64,000 nucleotides of DNA from DATATV01 sp036268615 (GTDB taxonomy: Bacteria > Actinomycetota > Actinomycetes > Mycobacteriales > Pseudonocardiaceae), in assembly GCA_036268615.1 (NCBI GenBank), contig DATATV010000101.1, positions 1 through 64,000 on the forward strand, read 5' to 3'. Below, piece after piece: positions 9,952 through 19,200 of the stretch (the first letter of the stretch is position 1; every line of letters starts with the position of its first letter). Under the pieces are notes generated by a model. That model did no database searches. It was not told the origin of the DNA and saw nothing but the letters and a program-made list of their open reading frames with translations. A program made the position numbers and the translations under genes.

Positions 9952-10310
9952 CCGTCCAGCCGACGGCCGGCGGCACCGATGTGACCGGACTCACCGCGGT
10001 CTGTCCGTACGCGGCGCTGCTGCCCGAGCGCGGGGTCGCCGCGCTGCTGCCGGATGGCTTGCAGGCAGCGGTGTTCCGCACCCACGACGGCACGCTGTAC
10101 GCACTGTCGAACGTCGACCCGTTCAGCCACGCGGCCGTGCTGTCCCGGGGCATCGTCGGTGACCGATCGGGCGTCCCGGTCGTAGTCTCTCCGGTGTACA
10201 AGCAGGCATTCGACCTCACCACCGGGACCTGTCTCGACGAGCCCGGCACGTCGGTACCGGTCTACCGGGTGAGGGAGATCGACGGGATGGTCTGGGTGGG
10301 CGCACCGTGA
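9948..10310 (+). CDS. nirD: Nitrite reductase [NAD(P)H] small subunit
   Basis: A 120-residue NirD with a Rieske-like beta fold. It lacks the Rieske Cys/His cluster ligands, as is normal for NirD, and keeps the YALSNVDPFS and SPVYKQAFDL signature segments. It pairs with NirB. GTG 9948 overlaps the nirB TGA, and its own stop overlaps the GTG of the next gene. The three genes therefore form one translationally coupled unit. Confidence 0.94.
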   Translation: MTVQPTAGGTDVTGLTAVCPYAALLPERGVAALLPDGLQAAVFRTHDGTLYALSNVDPFSHAAVLSRGIVGDRSGVPVVVSPVYKQAFDLTTGTCLDEPGTSVPVYRVREIDGMVWVGAP

Positions 10311-11461
10311 CGACGAGCACCGAGAACTCCGCCGTGGAGGTGCCGCCACTGGCGGGCTACACGGTCGGGGTGACCGCTGCCCGCCGGGCCGACGAGCTGT
10401 CCGTGCTGCTGGAGCGGCGCGGCGCCACCGTCGTGCACGGCCCGGCCATTCGGATCGTGCCGCTGGCCGACGACACCGAACTGCTCGCGGCCACCCGCGA
10501 CGTGCTCGCCGAGCCGGTGGACGCGGTCGTGGCGACGACCGGCATCGGCTTCCGTGGCTGGGTCGAGGCCGCCGAGGGCTGGGGACTCGGTGATTCGCTG
10601 CGCGCCCGGCTGGCCGAGGCGCAGGTGTTCACCCGTGGTCCCAAGGCGAAGGGCGCGGTGCGCGCGGCCGGCCTGGTGGAGAAGTGGTCGCCGGACTCGG
10701 AGGCGAGCGCGGAGCTGCTGGACCACCTGCTGGAGTCCGGAGTGGACGGTCTGCGGATCGCTGTTCAGCTGCACGGGGAACCGCTCACCGATTTCGTGGA
10801 CGCGTTGCGTGCCAACGGTGCCGAGGTGGTGCCGGTACCGGTGTATCGCTGGATGGGACCGGCCGACCCGGCTCCGTTGGAGCGGCTGATCGACGGGCTG
10901 ATCGCCGGCCAGGTGGACGCGCTCACCTTCACCAGCGCGCCGGCGGTGGCCAGCGTGCTGGCCACCGCCGAGCGCGGCGGCCGGTTGGCGGCATTGCTGG
11001 AAGTGTTGCGCACCAGTGTGTTGACGGTTTGTGTCGGCGATATCACGGCTGGGCCGTTGGTTCGGCGGGGGATCACGGTGGTGCAGCCGGAGCGGGCCCG
11101 GATCGGCGCTCTGGTCCGGGTGCTCGCCGCCACGCTGCCTGGCCGCGCCACTCGGGTCGCGGTCGGCGCGGGGACGCTTGAAGTGCGTGGGCAGGCTGTG
11201 CTTGTTGATGGGGTGCTGCGTCCGGTGCCGCCCGCGCCGATGTCCGTGCTGCGGCTGCTTGTCGCGCAGCCGGGGCGGGTGGTTTCTCGGGCCGCGCTGA
11301 TGGCCGCGTTGCCTGGTGGGGGCGGGGAGCACGCTCTGGAAACCGCTGTCGCTCGACTGCGGGCCGCGTTGGGCGCGCCTGGGTTGGTGGTGACTGTGGT
11401 CAAGCGGGGGTATCGGTCAGGGGGCCCTGTCGCGGGCCCTGTCGCGCCAGCGACGCTCTAG
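10307..11461 (+). CDS. HemD-like/winged-helix regulator of nitrite assimilation (NnaR type)
   Basis: A 384-residue fusion of an N-terminal uroporphyrinogen-III synthase (HemD) domain (about 10-260) and a C-terminal OmpR/PhoB-type winged-helix DNA-binding domain (about 285-370). Proteins of this architecture next to nirBD are the NnaR regulators of Streptomyces and Mycobacterium, which work with GlnR on nitrate/nitrite genes. Whether the HemD domain is catalytic or senses a tetrapyrrole, the precursor of NirB siroheme, cannot be read here. The gene overlaps nirD by 4 bp. Codon quality drops toward the 3' end, and the last residues (GGPVAGPVAPATL) are encoded by a duplicated segment entering the dispersed repeat at 11437, so the C-terminus may have been extended by it. 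Confidence 0.88.
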   Translation: MTTSTENSAVEVPPLAGYTVGVTAARRADELSVLLERRGATVVHGPAIRIVPLADDTELLAATRDVLAEPVDAVVATTGIGFRGWVEAAEGWGLGDSLRARLAEAQVFTRGPKAKGAVRAAGLVEKWSPDSEASAELLDHLLESGVDGLRIAVQLHGEPLTDFVDALRANGAEVVPVPVYRWMGPADPAPLERLIDGLIAGQVDALTFTSAPAVASVLATAERGGRLAALLEVLRTSVLTVCVGDITAGPLVRRGITVVQPERARIGALVRVLAATLPGRATRVAVGAGTLEVRGQAVLVDGVLRPVPPAPMSVLRLLVAQPGRVVSRAALMAALPGGGGEHALETAVARLRAALGAPGLVVTVVKRGYRSGGPVAGPVAPATL

Positions 11462-11523
11462 GGCCAGGGAGCGAAGCGACCTTCTTTTCGTGTGCCTCCG
11501 CCAAGGCCAGGAGCGACGCGACC
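11437..11523. repeat. GTCGC-hairpin dispersed repeat (copies 2 and 3)
   Basis: Positions 11437-11481 match 65-105 closely: CCTGTCGCG, CAGCGACG, then GGCCAGGGAGCGAAGCGACC. A second partial copy (GGCCAGGAGCGACGCGACC) follows at 11505-11523. The first copy begins inside the 3' end of the preceding gene and supplies its stop codon. Its hairpins may act as a terminator. Confidence 0.55.
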
Positions 11524-11572
11524 CTTCGCCGCTGGGATTTCTACCGAACCGACCCATCGCCGGAGGGGATTC

Positions 11573-11902
11573 CTAGAACAGTCCCGGTTCTTCGATTGCC
11601 AGCTTGGCCTCCGGCCCCGCCTCCCACCGATATTCCTTCAGGCTCACGCGTTCGCCGTTGGCCAGCACGCCCTCGGTCCGCAGCCGGGCCAACTGTTCCC
11701 GCGCGATGTGCGGCGCCACCGTCCCGTCCGAGCGCAGTACTCGTTGCCACGGCAGGTCGTGGCCATCCTCGGCCAGCACCCGGCCGACCAACCTGGCCGA
11801 CGGCGCCTTGGCCAATGCGGCGATGTCACCATAGGTCGACACCCGGCCTACCGGAATGGACCGCACTATTTCCCGGATCCGCTCGTGTATCTGTTCGTCC
11901 AC
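11573..11902 (-). CDS. Alkyltransferase-like (ATL) DNA base-flipping protein
   Basis: A 109-residue protein of the O6-alkylguanine-DNA methyltransferase fold, with only the C-terminal DNA-binding domain. VGRVSTYGDIA and RLVGRVL are the conserved fold segments. The alkyl-acceptor motif PCHRV reads PWQRV, so the reactive Cys is Trp, the hallmark of ATL proteins. These bind and flip alkylated guanine and flag it for nucleotide excision repair rather than reversing the damage. GTG 11902 is preferred for its AGGGG; an in-frame GTG at 11920 would add six residues. It neighbours the LipV-like gene as in mycobacteria (Rv3204/Rv3203, from memory) and is 22 bp downstream of it on the same strand. Confidence 0.9.
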   Translation of the reverse strand: MDEQIHERIREIVRSIPVGRVSTYGDIAALAKAPSARLVGRVLAEDGHDLPWQRVLRSDGTVAPHIAREQLARLRTEGVLANGERVSLKEYRWEAGPEAKLAIEEPGLF

Positions 11903-11924
11903 GCCGCTACCCCTGTCCACCGAA

Positions 11925-12704
11925 CTACCCGCGTGCCACGAAATTGTTCACCAGCGCACCGACATCGTGCGGTCGTTCAAGGTAGACCATGTGCCCGCAG
12001 TCCAGGTCGACCAGCTCGAAGTCACTGCCCAGCATGGTCCGGCACGCGTTGACCAGCGCGTCGTTGACGAAGTCCGAGCCCAGCGCCCGGACCAGCATCG
12101 TCGGCGTGCCCTCGCCGGGCAGCACGGCGGTGCGGGCCATTTCGCTCCACGCGGTGGCCGCCGCCGGCGGGCAGTAGCGGAATCGGAACCGGCCGTCCAC
12201 CTGCTCCAGGTGTTCGGCCAGCTCCTGACCGATCTCCGCATCGGTCGCGATCGGCCAGTCGCTCCGCTGGGCGGCGAACGCCTCCTGCTGGTTGTTGAAC
12301 AGCCTCGGCACCGCTGTCGCTCGATCCAGCGCGAGTTGCGGGTTGAGGCCGGCGGCCGGGTCGAGCAGGATCAGTCGGCTCACCCGGCCGGGGGCCAGGC
12401 GTTGCAGGTGCAGGCCGACGGCGGCGCCGAAGGAGTGGGCCAGGACCGGCACCGCGTCCAGTCGGTAGGAGTCGATGATCGCCAGCAGGTCGGCGGCGTG
12501 CTGCTCCAGCGACCACGGCGGCAGCGGGGTGGAACGGCCGTGTCCGCGCAGGTCAGGGGCGATCACCCGGAACCGCCGCAGGTTCGTCTCGGCCAGCGCC
12601 CGCCAGCGCGCGCCATGGCCGGTCAGCCCGTGCAACGCCAGTAGCGGAACGCCGTCCGCCGGTCCGAACTCGTGCACGTGCAGCGGGACCACCATGGTGA
12701 CCAT
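11925..12704 (-). CDS. Alpha/beta hydrolase, LipV-like
   Basis: A 259-residue alpha/beta-hydrolase. HGLTGHGARW forms the oxyanion loop, AHSFG the nucleophile elbow, LGSDF lies in the acid-strand region, and the catalytic His is in DCGHMVYLERP. The position beside ATL and adnA matches LipV (Rv3203) of mycobacteria, a lipase-like enzyme; substrate specificity here is unknown. It is divergent from adnA with only 38 bp between the starts, so the promoters must overlap the coding ends or be very compact. ATG 12704 is followed by a second in-frame ATG nine bases downstream, and either may be used. Confidence 0.86.
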   Translation of the reverse strand: MVTMVVPLHVHEFGPADGVPLLALHGLTGHGARWRALAETNLRRFRVIAPDLRGHGRSTPLPPWSLEQHAADLLAIIDSYRLDAVPVLAHSFGAAVGLHLQRLAPGRVSRLILLDPAAGLNPQLALDRATAVPRLFNNQQEAFAAQRSDWPIATDAEIGQELAEHLEQVDGRFRFRYCPPAAATAWSEMARTAVLPGEGTPTMLVRALGSDFVNDALVNACRTMLGSDFELVDLDCGHMVYLERPHDVGALVNNFVARG

Positions 12705-12742
12705 CGTGACATCCCGCGCCCGGCTTTCCTGGCGATTTCGGG

Positions 12743-15700
12743 GTGTCCGCCGGTCGGGCGTCGGTGCGGCATGGTTCCATCAGCCGCGTGGCAGGTGCCG
12801 TACCCCGGGCGACTCCGCTGCTGGTCCGGCCAGCGGTCGCGGAGCCGGTCACCGGCGTACCCCGATCGGCCTGGGAGGGCGGTGGGCTGCGCGCGCTGGA
12901 CCACCCCGGCGGGCGGCTGCGGGTGCTCGGTGGGCCGGGTACCGGCAAGACGACGCTGGCCGCGGAAATCGTCGCCGACCGCATTCGCAACCGGCTCGCT
13001 GACCCGGAACATGTGCTGGTACTCACCGGCAGCCGCCGCGCGGCCATCGCGCTGCGCGCCCGGATCACCCACCTGCTCACCGCCGCCCAGGGCACCGCGT
13101 CGATCCGTGGCCTGCGCACCGCGCGGGAACCGCTGGTGCGCACCGTGCACTCCTACGCGTTCGGCGTGTTGCGGTTGCAGGCCGCGCTGCGTGGCGACCC
13201 GCCGCCGCGCCTGCTGGCCGGGCCGGACCAGGACGCGGTCGTGCGGGACCTGCTCGCCGGCGACGTGGAGTCCGGTGCCGACTACTGGCCCGACCGGCTG
13301 CGGCCCGCCCTGCGGCTGCCCGGGTTCGCCGCCGAGCTGCGTGACCTGCTGTTGCGCGCGGCCGAACGTGGGCTCGGTCCCGATGACCTGACCGAGCTGG
13401 GCGAACGGCACGAGCACGAGGAATGGGTCGCCGCCGGCCGGTTCTGGCAGCAGTACGAGCAGGTCACCCTGTTGAGCGGGCTGACCGGGGCGGCCGGTGG
13501 TGTCGGTGGCGCACCGGCGATGGATGCCGCCGAGCTCGTCACCAGCGCGCTGGCCGCGTTCGACACCGATGACGAGTTGCGCGCCACCGAGCAGGCCCGG
13601 GTGCGTCACCTGATCGTGGACGACGCCCAGCATCTCGACCCGCAGCAGTTCGACTTCATCAGCCTGCTGGGCGAGACAGCCGGCGAGTTCGTTCTGCTCG
13701 GCGACCCGGACCAGGCGGTGTTCTCCTTCCGTGGCGCCGATCCCCGGCTGCTCACCGACGCCGACCCGGACGGCGACGCGACCGCCCTGCTGCACGTCGA
13801 CCACCGGATGTCGGCGGAGATCCGGGCCGCCGTGACCCGGTTGACCGCTCGGCTGCCCGGCGCCGGCGCGCATCGGCGACTTGTCGGGCCGCCGCAGCCG
13901 GAAGAGCCGCCGCGGCCGGAAGAGCCCTCCTACCCGGAAGAGCCCTCCTACCCGGAAGAGCCGCCCTACCCGGAAGAGTCGGCGGACCTGGACGAGTCGG
14001 CGGACCTGGACGGGTCAGCCGAGCCCGGTGAGGAACTGCCAGGTCGGGTGGAGGTGCGGCTGTTCGCCTCGGCCGCGCAGGAAGCCACCTGGGTGGCCGA
14101 CCAACTCCGCCGGGCGCACCTGCTGCACGGGGTGCCGTGGGCGAAGATGGCCGTGCTGGTCCGCTCCGGCGTGCGGACGCTGCCGGTGTTGCGCCGGGCC
14201 CTGCTGGGCGCGGGGGTGCCGATCGCGGTGTCGGCCGACCCGGTTCCGTTGGGGCGGCATCCGATCGTGCGGCCGTTCCTGGAGCTGCTCCGACTGGCAA
14301 CCAGCAAGGACGAACTCGACGAGGACACCGCGACCGCGCTGCTGGCCGGCTCGCTGGGCGGCGCGGACGCGTTGGCGCAGCGGCGGCTGCGGCGCGGCCT
14401 GCGCCGACTGGAGATCGCCACCGGCGGCAACCGCACCACCGGCGAACTGCTGGTCGAGGCACTTGAGTCCGGGGACGCGCTGGCCGCGCTGGAACCGGGC
14501 GAGGCGGCACCGGTGCGTCGGGTCGCGGATCTGTTGCGGCTCGTCCGGGACGCGGTGGACACCGGCGACGGCATCGAGCAGGTGCTGTGGAAACTGTGGC
14601 AGGGCAGCGGTCTGGAGCGACGGCTGGTCGCCCGGTCGGGGCGCGGTGGGCCGGTCGGGGCGCAGGCAGACCGGGATCTGGACGCGATTCTGCTGCTGTT
14701 CGACGCGGCCGCCCGGTACACCGACCGGCTGCCCGGTGCCGGCGCCGACGGTTTTGCCGAGTACCTGTCCGCGCAGGAGATCGTCGGTGACTCGCTGGCC
14801 CCCTCGGCGCCGCAGGGCGCGGCGGTCGCGCTGCTGACCGCGCACGCCGCCATCGGTCGCGAGTGGACAGTGGTGGCGGTGCCCGGGGTGCAGGAGGGCA
14901 GCTGGCCCGATCTGCGGCTGCGCGGTTCGCTGCTCGGCGTCGAGCGGCTGGTGGATCTGCTCGCCGGGATCGGCGTCGAGGACCGGCACGACACCGTCCC
15001 GACGCTGTCGGCGACCGCGCCGCTGCTCGCCGAGGAGCGGCGGCTGCTCCGGCTGGCGGTCAGCCGGGCCAAGCGGGTGCTGCTGGTCAGTGCGGTGCGC
15101 GGGGAGGATGAGCAGCCCTCCCGGTTCCTGGACGAACTCGACGGGGTGGCCACTGATCCGGACGCGGCGCAGCGTCCGGTGCGTCCGCCGGAGCGGGCCC
15201 TCGTGCTGGCCGACCTGGTCGGCGAACTTCGCCAGGTGGTCTGTGCGGACGCCGAGACCGAGGCGGACCAGGTGCGCCGCAGCCGGGCGGCCGGGCAGCT
15301 GGCCCGGCTGGCCAACGCCGGCGTGCCGGGAGCCGACCCGCGTACCTGGTACGGCTTGCGGTCCGTGTCCACTGACACTCCACTGTGGACAGAGGACGAC
15401 GAGGTGAAGGTCTCGCCGTCGACGGTCGAGGTGCTCACCCGGTGCCCGCTGCGCTGGTTCGCCGAACGGCACGGTGGCACCGACACGATCGAGCTGCCCT
15501 CGATCACCGGCAGCCTGGTGCACGCGCTCGCCCAGGCCGCCGCCGAGGGCGCCGACGACGTGGCACTGGGTGCCGCGCTGGACAAGGCGTGGGCCAGCGT
15601 CGACGCGGGTGCGCCCTGGTACTCCCGGCGTGAACGGCAGCGGGTGGAGCGCATGGTCGAGGCGTTCCGCGCGTGGTTGTCCTTGTCCCGCAGCGAACTC

Positions 15701-16183
15701 AGCCAGGTCGGCGTCGAACGGTCGCTGGACGTGCAGCCCGACCGCAAGCCGGGTGGGCCGTGGTTGCGCATCCGCGGCCGGGTCGACCGGCTGGAGGTCG
15801 ACGCCGAGGGGCGCCCGGTGGTCGTCGACCTGAAGACCGGCAAGAACCCGCCCACCAGAGCCGAAGCCGAGGAACACCCGCAGCTCGCGGTCTACCAGGT
15901 GGCCGCCGCCCTGGGCGCGTTCGGCGACCTCGGTCTGCGGGCCGAACCGGGTGGCGCGCGATTGTTGTACCTGGCCAAGGAGAATCGTCGCACCGGCGCC
16001 ACCGAACTGGCGCAGCCGCCGCTGGACGAGCCGGCGGTGGCCAACTGGCTGAACGTGGTCGGCGAGGCGGCCAGCCGGTGTGTCGGCCCGGAGTACACCG
16101 CGATGGAGAACTCGGACTGCCCGCGCTGTCCGGCCAGGACGAGCTGCCCGCTGCACGACGAGGGCCGACAGGTGGGTCGGTGA
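12743..16183 (+). CDS. adnA: AdnA-type helicase-nuclease subunit
   Basis: A 1146-residue UvrD/Rep-like protein with a C-terminal RecB-family nuclease, as in mycobacterial AdnA of the AdnAB double-strand-break resection machine. Walker A (GPGTGKT) is at about 64-70. The motif II position reads VDDAQH rather than DExxD, fitting reports that the AdnA motor is subordinate to AdnB. The nuclease motif VVDLKTGK is present. Four Cys (one in RCPLRW, three in CPRCPARTSC) form the iron-sulfur staple known from AddB-type nucleases. A proline/glutamate tandem repeat interrupts the motor near residues 385-430. The start could be GTG 12743 or 12788. adnB begins 32 bp past the stop. Confidence 0.93.
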   Translation: MSAGRASVRHGSISRVAGAVPRATPLLVRPAVAEPVTGVPRSAWEGGGLRALDHPGGRLRVLGGPGTGKTTLAAEIVADRIRNRLADPEHVLVLTGSRRAAIALRARITHLLTAAQGTASIRGLRTAREPLVRTVHSYAFGVLRLQAALRGDPPPRLLAGPDQDAVVRDLLAGDVESGADYWPDRLRPALRLPGFAAELRDLLLRAAERGLGPDDLTELGERHEHEEWVAAGRFWQQYEQVTLLSGLTGAAGGVGGAPAMDAAELVTSALAAFDTDDELRATEQARVRHLIVDDAQHLDPQQFDFISLLGETAGEFVLLGDPDQAVFSFRGADPRLLTDADPDGDATALLHVDHRMSAEIRAAVTRLTARLPGAGAHRRLVGPPQPEEPPRPEEPSYPEEPSYPEEPPYPEESADLDESADLDGSAEPGEELPGRVEVRLFASAAQEATWVADQLRRAHLLHGVPWAKMAVLVRSGVRTLPVLRRALLGAGVPIAVSADPVPLGRHPIVRPFLELLRLATSKDELDEDTATALLAGSLGGADALAQRRLRRGLRRLEIATGGNRTTGELLVEALESGDALAALEPGEAAPVRRVADLLRLVRDAVDTGDGIEQVLWKLWQGSGLERRLVARSGRGGPVGAQADRDLDAILLLFDAAARYTDRLPGAGADGFAEYLSAQEIVGDSLAPSAPQGAAVALLTAHAAIGREWTVVAVPGVQEGSWPDLRLRGSLLGVERLVDLLAGIGVEDRHDTVPTLSATAPLLAEERRLLRLAVSRAKRVLLVSAVRGEDEQPSRFLDELDGVATDPDAAQRPVRPPERALVLADLVGELRQVVCADAETEADQVRRSRAAGQLARLANAGVPGADPRTWYGLRSVSTDTPLWTEDDEVKVSPSTVEVLTRCPLRWFAERHGGTDTIELPSITGSLVHALAQAAAEGADDVALGAALDKAWASVDAGAPWYSRRERQRVERMVEAFRAWLSLSRSELSQVGVERSLDVQPDRKPGGPWLRIRGRVDRLEVDAEGRPVVVDLKTGKNPPTRAEAEEHPQLAVYQVAAALGAFGDLGLRAEPGGARLLYLAKENRRTGATELAQPPLDEPAVANWLNVVGEAASRCVGPEYTAMENSDCPRCPARTSCPLHDEGRQVGR
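13891..14034 (+). repeat. In-frame Pro/Glu tandem repeat inside adnA
   Basis: Degenerate 15- to 21-bp units encode PEEP-type repeats (PQPEEPPRPEEP, then PSYPEEP twice, then PPYPEE), followed by two ESADLD units and an acidic stretch. The array lies between helicase motifs, right after HRRLVGPP, and keeps frame throughout. It is probably a flexible acidic linker on the protein surface, likely to vary in copy number between strains. Confidence 0.8.
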
Positions 16184-16214
16184 GCCGGAGTCCGTCGGGC
16201 CGGGGTGGGTCGTC

Positions 16215-19200
16215 GTGACCGAGTTCGTCGGCCCGGCCGAGGTGGCGGCCGCGCTCGGGCTGCCCGCGCCGACCCTGGAACAGGCCGAAGTGATCGCCGC
16301 GCCGATCGAGCCCGCGCTGGTGGTCGCCGGTGCGGGCGCGGGCAAGACCGAGACGATGGCCGCCCGGGTCGTCTGGCTGGTGGCCAACGGGCTGGTCACC
16401 CCCGACCGGGTACTCGGCCTGACCTTCACCCGCAAGGCGGCCCGGCAGCTGTCCGACCGGGTGCGCGCCCGGCTGCGCCGGCTGGCCGGGTCGAACCTGC
16501 TCGACCGGGTCGACCCGAGCGGCGAGCGGCGGGCCGCCGTGCTCGCCGGGGAGCCGACCGTGCTCACCTACCACGCCTACGCCGGCCGGATCGTCTCCGA
16601 GCACGGCCTGCGGCTGCCGGTCGAGCCCGGCGCGCGGCTGCTCACCCAGACCGCGTCCTGGCAGGTCGCCCACCGGGTCGTCGCGACCTGGGCCGACGAC
16701 CTGGACACCGACAAGGTGCCGGCGACCGTCACCGGCCAGCTGCTCACGCTGGCCGGTGAACTCGCCGAGCACCTGCTCGCCCCCGACGACCTGCGCCGGC
16801 ACGCCGAGGCGCTCACCCGGCTGATCGAGTCCGCGCCGCGCGGCCCCCGGCAGCGCGACGCACTGTCCGAGAAGCTCAAGGAAATCATTACCGCGCAACG
16901 GTTCCGCGTCGCGCTGCTGCCGCTGGTCGAGGCGTACGCGCAGGCCAAGCGGCGGATCGGCGCGCTGGACTTCGCCGACCAGATGGCGCTGGCCGCGACC
17001 CTGGCCACCGAGCACGCCGAGACGGTCGCAGGGGAACGGGAGCGCTACGGCGCGGTGCTGCTGGACGAGTACCAGGACACCGGGCACGCGCAGCGGGTGC
17101 TGTTGCGCTCGCTGTTCGGCTCGGCCGAAGCGCTGCCGGTGACCTCGGTGGGCGACCCGGCCCAGGCCATCTACGGCTGGCGCGGCGCGAGCGCGGCCAA
17201 CCTGCCCCGGTTCACCACCGACTTTCCCCGGGTGAGCGGCGGAAAACTGTTGCCCTCGGCCAGGTTCGGGCTGCTGACCAGCTTCCGCAACCCGCCCGAG
17301 GTGCTTGCGTTGGCCAACGCGATCGCCGGCCCGCTGCGCTCGGCCGGCCTGGACGTGGACGACCTGCGTCCCCGGCCCGGCGCCCCGGCCGGTGACGTGC
17401 GCGCCGCGCTGCTGCCGGATGTGCGGGCGGAGCGCGAATGGCTCGCCGACGCGGTGGCGAAACGGTGGCACGAACAGGTTTCCGCCGTCGGTCAGCCGCC
17501 GACCGCGGCCGTGCTGGTGCGCCGCCGGTCGGACATGGCCGACCTGGCGCAGGCGCTGCGGGCGCGCGGGCTGCCGGTGGAGGTGGTCGGGCTGGGCGGG
17601 TTGCTCGCCGAGCCGGAGGTGCGCGACCTGGTCAGCGCGCTGCGCCTGCTGGTCGACCCGCTCGCCGGCACCGCGGCGATGCGGCTGCTGACCGGTTCCC
17701 GCTGGCGGCTGGGCGCCGCCGACCTGGCCGCGTTGTGGCACCGGGCCGGCGAGCTGACCGCGGTGGAGCTGCGCAAGGGCGCCCTGGACGAGTCCACTGT
17801 GGACGACCAGCTGGCGATGGTCGCGGACGCGCTGCCCGGCGAGAACGCCGAACAGGCCGGCCTGGCCGACGCGCTGGACGACCCCGGCGACGCCGAGCGC
17901 TACTCGACCGAGGGCTACCGCCGAATCCGGTCGCTGGGCATCGAGCTGTCCGGCCTGCGCCGCCGGCTGGAGGTCCCGCTGACCGAGCTGGTCGCCGACA
18001 CCGAACGCACGCTGCTGCTGGACATCGAGGCGATGAGCCGGCCCGGCGGGGTGGGTCGGGCGCACCTGGACGCGTTCGCCGACGTGGTCGGCGACTACGC
18101 GGCGACCAGCCCGTCGGCGACGCTGCCCGCGCTGCTGGACTACCTGACCGTCGCCGAGCGCGCCGAGGACGGCCTGGAACCCGGTGAGGTCGAGGTCGCC
18201 GAGGACCGGGTGCAGGTGCTCACTGTGCACGCGGCCAAAGGGCTGGAGTGGCAGGTGGTGGCGGTGCCGCACCTGGTCGCCGGGGTGTTCCCGGGCCGGC
18301 GCAAGGCGGCCTGCTGGCTGCGGTCGGTCACCGAACTGCCGGCCGACCTGCGTGGCGACGGCGCGGACCTGCCCCGGCTGCGGCTGGGCACCGACTGGAA
18401 CCGCAAGGAGGTCGAGGCCGCGCTCGAACTGCACGCCGAGGAGTTCGAGGAACGCAGGCTGATCGAGGACCGGCGGCTGCTCTACGTCGCGCTCACCCGC
18501 TCGGAGCGCTGCCTGCTGGTGTCCGGGCACTGGTGGGGCGAGACCGGGTCCAGTCCACGCGGCCCGTCGGGCTTCCTGGCGGAGATCCAGGCGGCCATGC
18601 AGGACGCGTGGCCCGCGGCCGGGACCGTCGAGCGGTGGGCGGACGAGCCGGAGGAGGGGGTGGTCAACCCGCTGGCCGAGGAGGTCCGGGTCGAGCAGTG
18701 GCCGGCCGATCCGCTGGGCGACCGCCGGCCGGCCGTGCGGACCGGTGCCGAGCTGGTGCTGGCCGCGATGTCCGCCGCGATGTCCACCGCGGACGAACAG
18801 GACGCTGAATCCGCGGTCGGCGAGGATGACGACGAGGATGCGGACAGCTGGGCGCGGGACGTGGACGTGCTGCTCGCCGAGCGCGCGGCCGCCGCGAACC
18901 GGCGGGAGAAGGTCACGCTGCCCGACCAGATGACGGTGACCCAGCTGGTCGAGCTGGCCGCCGATCCGGACGCGCTGGCCGCCCGGCTGCGCCGGCCGCT
19001 GCCCTACCCGCCCAACCCGTCCGCGCGCCGCGGCACCGCCTTCCATGGCTGGCTGGAGCAGCGGTTCTCCTCGGGTCAGCTGTTGGACATCGACGAGCTG
19101 CCCGGCTCCGCCGACGCCGAACCGGTCTCCGCCGAGGACCTCACCGACCTGCAGGACGCGTTCCTGGCCAGTGAGTGGGCCGACCGGTCCCCGGCCGAGG

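Noticed and set aside
15699..19046. 1115-codon minus-strand open frame over adnA/adnB
   Set aside because: Shadow frame; the plus strand encodes clear helicase and nuclease motifs throughout.
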